From the NCBI GenBank assembly GCA_009823395.1, contig CM020506.1, positions 7,406,001 to 7,470,000 on the forward strand: a stretch of DNA of 64,000 nt, written 5' to 3'. Below, one piece after another: positions 36,210 to 54,600 of this stretch. A model generated the notes under the pieces. That model was not told the DNA's origin. It saw only the letters and a program-made list of their open reading frames with translations, and ran no database searches. Position numbers and translations under genes: made by a program. Origin of the DNA: Thamnaconus septentrionalis (Eukaryota > Chordata > Actinopteri > Tetraodontiformes > Monacanthidae). Every line of letters begins with the position of its first letter. Position 1 is the first letter of the stretch.

Positions 36210-36738
36210 ACAAGCCATAGTGGCTGGGCTACATGAGAAAATTACAGACCATGTTCACATAAAATCGACAGAGACTAAAGGAGACATATCAAACTATTAA
36301 ATGAAAGGTTTCTGTGCCACCATCCTGATCCTGGACGCTCAGACACACCACCACTCGGGCACAAACAGAATTAAACCGTCTCCAATGGATTTCCTGTGCA
36401 TACTGTAACTGTAAATTATTCCGCAAATTATTCAGTAACCACACCCATAACCACAACGACCGGTCCAACAGAACCCAACGGTGATCTGACACAAGTGGGT
36501 AACAGCAGAAAAAAATAGATATCTCCCAGTGTGACAATTAATTCCCTGTTGATGCAGAAATCCTCAAGGAGGTGCCAGTAAAGGGAATTCAGTCCACCTG
36601 CATAAAAAAAAGTGTCTGTTGTGTCAAGTCAGCGGCCGATATTGAGCCGACGAGGGGGTTGGGAAGAGAGTCAGCGGGTCGTGTGAGGTGAACGTCCAGC
36701 CAATGAAAACTCTATACGTTTCGATCTAGGCACAGAGG

Positions 36739-42962
<6,224 letters not shown>

Positions 42963-43530
42963 GTGACCGAGAGGGAGAGTCGAGGAGAGGAGGAGAAAAA
43001 CCACAGTCGCCTGAACGCACTCCGACCGTGTGTATGGCCCTCAAGTCTTCTGCTGCAGATCTTGGTCAGCTAATCGATACGTCGAGTCGGAGCGCGTTCG
43101 CTTGAAGATGGAGGCATCCTTTGACGTCCGAGCATACAGTCATTCTCCTTCAGACGCCCATACATACAGTCGTGGAGGTTCGAGGGAAAACAGAAACGTC
43201 ACTTAAAAGGAGTGACCGGCGGCGTTCGAACGCATTAGAGGCCGAGATGAAACGTCGAGAGACGATTTAAAGGGTCAGTGTATCGGCGAAAACCTCCTGC
43301 TGACTTGGCTACTGGGGGGAATCAATAAGCCGGCTTTTGATTTTTCATGCCGCGTCTCAAGCTAACATGTGCTCTACAAACTTATTATGGCTGTGTCGTT
43401 GCGCCGGGGGTATAGAGGCCATCGGAATTTATCGAAAGTAGCGCCGCTTGGGGGAAACAGAGGAGGAGATGCGGGGACTGAACGCTCTCCGAGACTAGCT
43501 AGCATCCAAGCTAACGACTCAGCAAAGCAT

Positions 43531-45256
43531 GTCTACTTTCGAACGCTCCAACTACCTGCGCATTTGTTTCACCTTAAATTCACTAAATTAAAAAAAAAAT
43601 GTAACTCCTACGTTATGGCCAATGCCTCCGTTGAAGTATTTCGCCAAGAATAAGAGATGTTGCAGGTCGCCTCTCGCCTTCAACCCAGCTGTGCTTTCCA
43701 ACCCCAGCAGCAGTGCCCACTCATGTTGACAGACGTCGTGTCATGTGACCTGGGGTTACCCCCCACCCCCATCGAAAAGACTCATGGGAAATGTAGGACA
43801 GAAAGCAAAGTGGACGAGAGACTGTAACGTTACCATTTTATTTGCAGCCTTCGCTTTACAACGACGCTGGTAACAAACATGGAAATAAAAAGGCTCCAAC
43901 GTTGCACCGCGGGAGGCGGCGGAAGCGATAGCAAATGATTTGAACAAACAGAACCGAAAGGCTTTTTACTCACAGAAACGAAGCACAGTACAGTAGGTCA
44001 CTCTACAGGAAATCAAATATTAATAAAAAGAAAGATCGATTTACAAACGCCTTCGAGAATATCATTCCTTAATACTGCCAATGTTTTTTTTTAAGTTAAC
44101 TTTTTTAAAATAATTTCCCTCAATTATATGCAACATTTAAAATAAACAATTGTACCAACCAATGTGAGAAAATTTAGGCTTGTTATGTGCAAATATTTGT
44201 GGAAATTAAGGGCAATTAACAGATTTCTTAAGAAGAAAGTTAGTAATTGCTCCATATATTTTTTTCACCCTGTTGCACTAGAAGATATTTGATTATATAC
44301 AATATATACAAAACACACTGTCATATTTGCATAACCCTATACAGTGCATGGCATCAGTTGTGCTTGCATGGATCCTTGCAATGTAAACATGTACAATCTT
44401 GAAATAAGAAAACAATTTGATCTTTTGAAAGCATTCTTCCGCAAATGTCATTCTTTAACTGGATAATACATTTAAAACAGTACGTAACGACTAATGCTCA
44501 AGTTATTGATGGCTTTCAAATATAGGTATACTGACAGATTTTATTTAAACATATAATCTGTTCTCTTGAATAGTTTTTGTATTTACTGATGTGCGATGAT
44601 ACCTTTAAGGTTAGAACAAAACTTAATGAAACAAGAAACTCCTACCACTGATGTTGTTTTGAAGTGCTCAAGAGTGAGTCAACAAATGCTGAAACAAGAC
44701 TTCAGCCTAAAATGACAAAATAAGGAGGCAAGGCCTGTCCATATTTGCTGATAGGAAAAGGTGACTGAGCGGCAATTCATCAGTGACAGCGTGGCATCTT
44801 GAAATACAGGACTGATCGTCCAGTGTGAGGGATGGGTACTCTATTTCATTTAGCAAGTGGAATTAAAGAAAAAATAATTAAAGAAAATCTAGAAGAAATA
44901 CATAAAATGCCAGGCTGATGAAATTATATTGCATTTTTCTTGGCAAAACATGCAAAAATCAATACTATTTCTGCACATACGTATAAGTTTAAAATGCCTA
45001 AAAAAAAAAACTTGAGAACAAGCATTGCAAGTATTGGACCCTCAGCAGATGAGCTTCTCCTTTCATGCCCCCCTTGAATTAAAAAAAAAAGAAGAAAAAA
45101 CAAAATAAATGACCCATTTCATGTCCTTATTTATCCAACACCATGTGGTGCAGGAATGCCCAGTGTAAGAAAGTCACCATGGGTAAAATACAGTGTGTTT
45201 CACAGGATTAATACACAGAATTGGATGTAGCTTTTGTCCATGTCCTCCCACACCAG
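43531..45256. other. sfmbt1 3' UTR and spacer to stimate
   Basis: AT-rich DNA after the sfmbt1 stop codon. Minus-strand AATAAA signals occur in several places, including near 44,540 and 43,840. The 3' UTR may extend over much of this stretch, ending close to the stimate promoter. No other gene seen. Confidence 0.4.
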
Positions 45257-48200
45257 CTACGTAGCAAACTGTTGGTAGAACGCCAGCTTGACCCTCTCGA
45301 TGTGGTGGCATAGCTTGATGGCTGGTCCCAGCTTCAGGTCCATACACTCCTGAACGGTGGGGAGGTTCAGCAGCAACAGCGCCTGTCCGTCAATCTCCTA
45401 CGTAAACAATCATTCACACATACACGCCGTGTCAAGAGTTAGTTTCACTTCAACCATCCAGCGGCCGTGGGGTTTTTTTGTTCAGCACGGTGGATACAAC
45501 GCGAGCGGATAATGCACTTATTACATCCTACTGCTACTTTCATGTTACCTGATCCAGGAAAATCCGCGCGAGAGGTGCGCAGTCGGTGGTCCGGATGAAA
45601 CGAACCACATCAGTAACGCTCCACTCCAACGGGCTGGTGTCCAAGCACAACTTCTGAGGCGGCTCTATCTTTGAGGTCTATAAACACGCAGACAAACAGG
45701 AGTGACACAGAAGACAAGCAGCTTATTTTAACCCTTTAGTCTGGTGCTGAGTAGTGGTAGAAATCCCAGCCCCAACAACTCTATGATCATTTGTGCAGCA
45801 CCTGCTCTGTGCATGAGTAATAATAATAAAAATAATAACTTTATTTGTATTGCAGCTTTCTTAACATTGTTACAAAGTGCATACACAGGCATAAAAATAC
45901 AGTCAAAAAATGAGTCAATAAATAAAAAAGAAGAAATAAGAGCAAAGATGGGGCAAGATCGGCATACGCCATGTGTCGGTCATTGCAGTGTTCACACATC
46001 TTACAAAAAATGTGACATGTAATATAAAAAATATAATCATAACTGAGTTAGTATCAGAATATTGCTTTACAAAGTAAATGTAAACTCTATTAACCTCTAT
46101 AAAGCAGGAATTATTAAGTAATAGACATTCTCATGCACCTGTTAAATCAGAAAACACATTTTTCCATGAACTGAAGAATGAAAATGCACCGTAACTTTTC
46201 CCAAGTCCCTCTTACCTTTGGTGATGGAGGGCGATTCTCATCGTCGGAGAACGAAGGCGAGCGAGGTTTCCGTCGCCGCCGTGTGGGCCTGGGCGTCGCC
46301 GGTGGGGAGGGAGACGGCGTGGTGGGCTGCGACTTCCCGAAAGACTGTTCCGAGTCTTCCTGGAGGTCGTCTGGGAGCTCTGAACCGGAGTCCTCAGTCA
46401 GAGAGTCTTCCTCGTCCAGGTCCTCCTCCTCTCCGCTGCCCTGTGAGCCGCAGGTAACAACCACGAGTCCATTTGAACAGTCAGGCAAAAACAAAAAGTC
46501 AATGAGGAACTGGATGAAACAGGCATGGTGCACATAGAACACGCACCTGTGGCGAACCAGCGGGCGTGTTGTCCACCGAGGCCGAGGAGCGTCTCTTCTT
46601 GTGGACAAAAAGCTGCTTCCTCCTCTTCCTCCTCCGGCCGCGCCTCTTCACCCCGCCTTCCAGGTTGGAGTGTCCCCCTGGTGGACGGCCAACGCGTTTA
46701 CTCTTCTTCTTTCCACAGTAATATGCTGGTGACATGACGACAGGCTTATAGTCTAAAACTGTAGTCCAATTTGTTGCATTAATGCCCATCAATCTCCATC
46801 AACCGTTTCCACGTGATGGAGATTGATGAAAATTAATCCGTCCAATTTCAGAATTGAGCTCGTCTGTGGAGGATACATGCCTTGTGCAGTGGCATGAAAC
46901 CCTAAAATCAAAGTGATATTTGTTTGTTGCCTTCGGATTGCATCAGACTATCAACCTCAACTCGACAGCGCGGCATCAAGTCAACAAGCCAACAAGATGA
47001 AAAAGGCACATCCAAACTCACACACTGAAACAAGAATCGCTGCTCATCCCCTTGAATGATGGTTATGGCATTGCATTATAATATTGTAATTACAAGAGCA
47101 ATTACTTATCCAGTCACTAGCTGCGTTTCCATCGCAGTTTTTCACAATAAAAACCATATCTCTAAAATGCAATTTTAGAGATGTTTTTTTTTTCCGTTTG
47201 TTTGTTAATGCTTGTTTGCTGTTTGTTAATGCTTGTTTGCTGTCAAAAAATTTTTTTCTCTTTAATTACTTGTAAAAAAAATATTTTGTCTCCTCCTCCG
47301 TCCAAACATAACGCGCCATTTTCAATTGAAGTGATGAACTGGTCATGTGACTCCCGTAGGTTACATCCGCTGATGTGTAAATGCGAAAAAAAACGTTAAA
47401 ACCTTTGGCGCGATATATCGGAGGTTTTTCAAAGTTTGGGTTTCTATGACCAGTTTTTTATTGTGATATTTTTTTTGTGATGTCTTTTTTTTATTGTGAG
47501 GTTTTGCGCAATTCTAAGGGTAATGGAAACGCAGCTATTGATGTTTCATTTCAATGAGCAACAACCGACGTGATGCAGCGGAAAAAAAAGCAAAGTTTCC
47601 CGAAAACAGGGAACAAGCTTTGATATTTCTCACAAATGAGACATTTAATCACCCCAAATAAGAGCAATCAGTTTGTATTAGCACCTGTCAAGAGCAAGCA
47701 GATGACTCGAGGAATCATCTGCAAACCACTTACTGTATTTGGTCTTGGTGAGAACAGAGCAGTTCTCAGAGCAGCGGTCCAGAACCATACGAGGTCCGAA
47801 CAGGTTCGGGCAGCACTCGAGCTTGATGCAGGTTTTCCTGCAGAATTCTGCGACGCGGTCAGCGGTGCGAACTACTTCCACAGTGGCTCGGTAGCTCTTC
47901 CCCTTGTACCTGGCATTTGAAGCAAGGTTGAACAGTAAGTAAAGAGCAATGAATGCCTATAATGGGACGTGAGCGGCATGGAAACGGTTTGCTTGCACTC
48001 CTGCACTCTGACACTGGGTCTGGTGCGGGACGTGTCCTTAAAGAGGGCAGCTGTGAGCACTTGGCCAGCAGGTTTTTCTGTACAGCTGAGAATTTAATAG
48101 CTTTCCCCCTCACTTGGCTTTGAGTGTCTCTCCGTAGCCTTGCCAGCGGCTCTCCTGGTCCAGCTGCAGTTCTCGCAGCACACGACTGGGCTTGTACGCC

Positions 48201-51200
48201 GAGTTTATCAGCAAAGTCAATACCTGGACGAGAGACAAGCACAGAGTTGCAGCGTTCAAAAGGTTATCTTCAGGGCTGGGGTTGTGTTATTTACTTTTTC
48301 TGCGCACGCTGGTGGTTCCAAGCCCTCATTACCACACAAAACTGTTTTTCAGTTATTACAAATGTCCTCGCGAAGGCATCCCCAAGAGCAAATATTCAAG
48401 GCTGGAGCAGGAAAAAAAAAAAAAAAAAAAAGTCTCTCCGCAGCTCATTATTAGTATTTGTGTTGTTGATCTTGTTTGTTCAATTTGCATTACTGGTTTT
48501 AAATGAAGAGGAAAACTCCCACGATGTCACGCTACTAATTGTTGTTATGGAGACAGACTGCAGACAGACTCGCCTGCCCGCCGTCCTCACCCCCCCCCCC
48601 CCATTCACCTCTTTGAGTACGAGGACACAGTTCCCTGGGCCGATGAACTGAGGGAGCTCAGCGATGCGACCCTTGTTGAGGTACGGCCCAGAGAAGCAGC
48701 GGTGATTGAAGTAGATTTTGGGGCTGCAGTACTTTCCATTCCCCTGTCCTGTGTGTGTGGATAGATACATAAAGAGGAGCATCAGTGGCTGGAAGGTGGT
48801 GGGCACACTGGTGGGCTCACTGGTGGACCAAGTCCAAAAAACAACACTCACCGGTCTCTGACTGGCTGGCCGTCTGCTGCTTGACGGCGTCTGGCGACGA
48901 CGACTTGGGTGGAGCTCGGCTGCAAAGTAAAAAAAAAAAAAATGTCATTGTGTGATCTTTAAAAAATAAATAAATGAAAAATAAATAAATATAAAAATTC
49001 AACTAATCCTCTTGCACTCACTGTTTTTCCGGCTGCACCACAGCGATCTTCCTCTCTTTTTCAACTGTACAACAGAAGAAAAAATAAAATCACCAATGAC
49101 TAATCACACTATGAATATATGCAATTCATCTGGAGACTGGGCCTGAAAACCTGAAGGCATCATGCGCTGTGAGGTGTCAGTGGCACTGTTATAAAGGCAC
49201 TTATACCTATGAGACCAATCAGAGTGGTTTACCAGATGGTTTGATGGGGTGGACGAGTGGGTAGCCATTTGTCTCGCACCAGCTGACAGGGAAGATGTCA
49301 AGCGAGTCCACGTGCACTATCAGCTCAGGCATGGGCTGTTTCAGACCTGCACACACACACAACACAGAGGCTCTTAAAACAGGTTCCTCCAAAGTCAAAG
49401 AGCTCTGTGTGGACAGCGCCAACTGGAAAAAAAAGGCCACACGTTCCAACTAAACGAGTTCTTTGTGAGCCCCTCATTACCCTCCAAGCTGAGCCAAATA
49501 TATTGCCCTTTGACCCTTGTGACAGTTGCCACATGGATGTTCTCAGGTGACAGCAGGTTGACAGCCTCCAGTTTCGCGGCCTCTTTGAAACTGTGCTCGC
49601 TCTGCTCCTGGCACACAAGCAAAAACAGGAAAAGAACAATTATTCAATAATATTAATACACAGTCTACACAATTATTTTCCATTTATATTTATACAAAAA
49701 TCACGGCATCATCGGTGTTGACGTATATGTAGCCTTTAAAAAAACAGAAGAAGTAGTTCCAGTCCGCCATCTGCTAATCACTATTCACACAGCGGACAGA
49801 CGGAAGCAGCCCCGGCATCTCATCAATCTGCTTTTCAAAGGAAAAACTGCACTGTAGAGGTCTGTCATGTGATAGGAGCATGTAACGGTGCACAACATGA
49901 TGTGAATAAACAAAGGACATTGCACTTCAACAAGCTACAACACCATAAGTTCACCATAAGTTCCATCAACATGGCAAATGTATTCTTTTTCATCAGGTGT
50001 CTATTGCATTAATCTGAGTATACACTTTAACTGCAGACTTTAAGTCCAAGTTCACTAGACCTCCTCCGTAACTCCGTAAATAACCAAGCAACAATCTTGT
50101 CAACCAGCTTGTAAACAGAACTTAAAATTTTTTATTCATTTATGGCGGAGCACTGCCGGACAGGCCCCGGGCTTCATTGACACATCAATATTATGTTCCG
50201 TTACAGTGCATCTCATACGAGTGAGTGACTCACTGACTGCCCAAGAAATAAGCAAGTTGAAATCTTGGCAAGAATAAATAGAAGACTTACTGTTGGGAAA
50301 CACTGCTGTGGAGCTGCTTCGGCCTCGCACTGCTTCAGGTAATCAGCCCAGTCAAAGTCTGGACCCTGGTATCCTGCACGAGACAGACGAGATCCAATGA
50401 ACAAAGACCAACGCAAATAATCCCAGGAAAGTATCAGTCATCTTCTAATTTCCCTGTGCATGGTTATCCATCCCACTGGTCCGATGCTTTGCCTCCAGGG
50501 GTCAGTATGCAGCAGAGTGTACCTGGTGGTGGGCTGAGAGGGAGCCCGTTCTTGAGGCTCCACTGAGCAGGGAAGATCCCCGGACTGTCTCTATGACACA
50601 GGAAGGACCTCCTGGCTCCCTCCGACTCCTCGATGCCGCAGAGATCGTCCATCGTGACCAGGAAGTATTGTTCATTGTATACCTGGAGAGGCGCATTCAA
50701 AGTGTTTAAAACGAGAGGCATGGAAAAAGTGAGATATTCACTACAGCAATCAAAGTTCCAGGAGATGTGGGGTCGCTTCTTCCAAGCATACCAGACTGTG
50801 CAAAAGCTTGGCTGACCCTTCAGTACAGCTCAGCTAACATCTTTCATTTATTTGTAGCTTTTGTTGTAACAGTGATTTTATACTATGACTAGTCATTCGG
50901 GAGTAACATGTGAGGGATTATTTTGTACACTTGGATTTTTCTTTTTTCCCTTTTTCTCTTACTGAACTGTTTTGTATGTATGAGTACAACTGAAAATTGT
51001 ATCACTTTGGGAAAAAAACATGATAAAATGTTTATGGAAAAAGCTTTAATAAAAAGATCTTGAATTAAAAAAAGAAAGGAGAGGCAACACTTAATTTTCT
51101 ATTTGAGCAGAACAATCAGATGTTACCGCTCATGTAGCCATGCTGCTACCGCTATAGACTTCCTATTTGGTACTACTGAGCTGCTACTACGTGATCTCCT

Positions 51201-51551
51201 CAGTAGCGCCAAGGCTAAAAGTTGCTTCCAGTTTACCTCTTTGTATTTCACTGCTTTTTAGGTGCAGCCTGCAACAGTTGCCTCCTGGTTTCTTCAGTCA
51301 CAACTAAAAGAAAGCTGATAAGCTAAATCAGCAATAAAACCATCTGAGTGACTAAACTGCTGTGTAAGGCCAGGATATTTTTTATAACAGAGTTAAACCT
51401 GAACACAGTCATGTTTGAGAGGAACAGCCTCCAACCTTGGTCACTGTTGCCGGCCTGATGGAAATAGGAGCAGCGGGGTCAACGGCCTCTAGTTTCATCC
51501 CTTCCTTAAAAGTGTGAGCTGCGATGGTCGGCTGCTCCTGGCAGACAGACA

Positions 51552-51613
<62 letters not shown>

Positions 51614-54600
51614 CACTTGTTGGAGCCACAGCTTTTCATTCTTTCCTCTCTGCACAATGATCAGATGTGGAGGGGGGCGAGAGTGGAGAGCGAGTGGTGG
51701 TGGTGGTGGCACCTTGCTGTTGAACTCAGAGGTCAGAGCTTCATCCTGAGGGAGCTCGCAGATCCTCTGCCTCACTTCCTCCCACTCTGCCTCCGTCCGC
51801 AGGGCCAACAGGTCTGAGGCAAAAAACAAACCACAAATCAGCTGCTGTGGAGACTCATCACATTTCACTATAGCAGTCATATAAATCAATAACATGCTAG
51901 GCATATAAATCAATAAAATACCAACTGATAAATTAAAAAAAATCTGCATGTTAAATTTATAATTTCTTGATTTTATAGTATGTTAAAAAACTGTTGTGTG
52001 TATTTAAGTATTTACTCTTATTCAGCCTGCTAAAACTGAAAAAGTAATACGAGGTAATACAAGGCAGGTAATACAATATGTACCAATACTACCGTAATAC
52101 ATACAATATAGCAAAGAAAATAGCAGTTAAATAAACACTATCGTCCATAATTCCCTCTGCCATAACAACCAACGAGTCCACTAAAAAGCAGCGCAAGGAG
52201 GTAGATAACAAAAGGCTTTTGTTGTGGCAGCGGAACTTCGACCGGGAGAAGTGGGTTGGGGGGGTAAGATACGGCCTTGGGTGCACCTTTTATCTCGCAT
52301 ATTAACAAACTCAGTTCACTCGAAGGAGCCACTGAATCGCTGTGAGAAAACGATCCGTCTCATCTGGAATGGAAGCCAATTTCAAGGTCTGCTGGGATGC
52401 ATCGTCATTTGAATTTGTTTCTTATTTAATGCGGCCGGCAAAGAAGGTGGTGGAAGGGGGTGAGGAGAGGGAGAAAAGTGTGTAAGCTGACTGGACGTGC
52501 GTCCAGTAATCACTGAATAATTCACGTCTCCTTCAATCGCAGATCGTCAGCGACGCTGCTTTGGCAGCGAAACCTGCAGGATAGATTTGTGTTTTCCCAA
52601 TTCCTCCCCTTTTTTGTTTCTAAATATAAAGCGTTGACCCTGTAGCAGCGCCACTGACCTGCGGGAGGCCTGAGGGTGCAGCCGTGCTCCTTCGCCCAGC
52701 CGGGTGGGTGGAGGCGTGGGTGGAGGTAGAAGAGCCAGAGGGTTGCGGGCGTGTCGGGGAGCCCCTGGGTGCCGAGCAGGCGCAGCTTCAGCCTCCCGCC
52801 GACGTTCTCCTCCACCTCGGCGGCCCAGGCCAGCGCCGGGTCAGCGCCGTCCTGGAGCTCCACGTAGCAGCCGGCGCACAGCAGCTCCACTGGGTCTCTT
52901 CCACGCTGCGGCTGTGAGAAGGGGAGAGAGGGGCGTTGAAATCATGAACACCAACGCACCTCGGCAAAGGCGGAGGAATTTGAAGAAGGAGGGAATGAGC
53001 GCGCTGCGCGACTAAGTAGCGCTGAAGCACACTGTTGCTGAAAGCTCGCTAATGGCTCCACAAGAATGTCACAGGCTGTTCCTACGGCAAGTTTGCCCCA
53101 TCCGGCGGCACAGCCTCTGCTGGCGAGAGGAAAAGACAGCCTTGTGTACATCTAAGACAGCTGCAGAATCTTTTCATTACATTTTGAACTCATTCAAACA
53201 GATACCAGTTAGTCTTCCAGTCAAAAAACATTCAACTCTCTGAAGTCCCTTCTGGACAGAACTTCATAAAATATTAAGAGGCTTATTTAAAACTAGTCTA
53301 CCTATGCAGTTTTCCATGTTATTTTTAGGAATTCTGGATTCACGGGTCAGATGAACTGATGAATATCTATATGGTATCTTGATGAACACTGGGGGAAAAG
53401 CCTGTACAAGACATTGGTTGCACCCTGACCCACCTACAACACCGGAGTGGATAAGCAGAGTAAATGACATAGACCTTATGGAGAAGATTACCTTCTCCCT
53501 GCGCCTTCAGAAAGGTCCTTTTATCAAATGCTGGACCAAGTGGGTTGGATTGGTTGTCAGTAGCCTACAAATGGAAGAACTGAAAGGTCGACTGCCCCTA
53601 TTCGTTTCCTATTGTCAAATGTCGATTTGTTTGTAATGCTCATATTTTATGTGAAATCTCACTGACAGAGCTTTCTACTTTCTTTTCATCCCCTCATATA
53701 TACCTGTCTTTCCCATTGTTTTCAAAGTGTTCAAAAACACTGAACTTTAATGCCATCTCTAAATAAAGAAATGTTTCAAAAAAAACAAAAACACAGTAAA
53801 CTCTCACACACAACCAATTATTTAAGAGGGACAAACGCGATGATGAAGCACAGTTGCGTCCAAGACGATATCTGCCTGGGAACTTTCTGAAATTTTATTT
53901 ACTTTCGCATTGCCGGTTCCCCATGACGAGTGTGCGCAAATGCCCTGGCGGCTCTACAGAAGCCTTCTGTCTGTGAATAAACACTGCAGCCACCCAGTAT
54001 ATTCAAGACACCCCATCACTTCACAGCCGGTTGGGATTCGATGAAAGTGCAAGATCTGCTCCGCCAGGTTGTGAAATGGAGGTAAATGTATTGATTCAGT
54101 ACCTTTTTCCGTTTGCAATGTGCATTAAGGCGAGCGCTGCCAGAGAGACACGGCGCTTGAAGCGTGTGGTAATGCTCTAGGAAGTGTTTACACCCGAACT
54201 GTCACAGCAGCTCTCTGTCAAGTCAGTGTGAGCTGAAAAACACTTGCGACTTTTTTTTCTCGAGTTTAAAATAAAATAAAGCAGGTTTTGTATGTGCGTG
54301 TGTGTGAGTCAACACCACAAAATTAGCTATTGAAATTGTTGTGATCACCTCAGGGCGTTAATAGCCAAATCCAGTGTTTGCCTACCGTCGGCTAAAGTTG
54401 TTTTTTTAATTAATCACTTCAGCAATAACCAGGAACGTTCCCGGCTCCCGCTTACATTCGCTGCATTACATATGTTTAAGTCATCGGATGAATTATTGAA
54501 CACCTGTGGATATTGCTGCTCTTGGCACGGCCAGAGCGGAAAGCTCGCGCCCCGGCCGGGCGAGCGAGGAGGAGGAGGCTTCTATTGAGGCCAGCTGCTG

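Noticed and set aside
43369..43653. 94-aa plus-strand frame in the CpG region
   Set aside because: CpG-island sequence often stays open by chance. There is no domain, and it lies in the stimate promoter region on the other strand.
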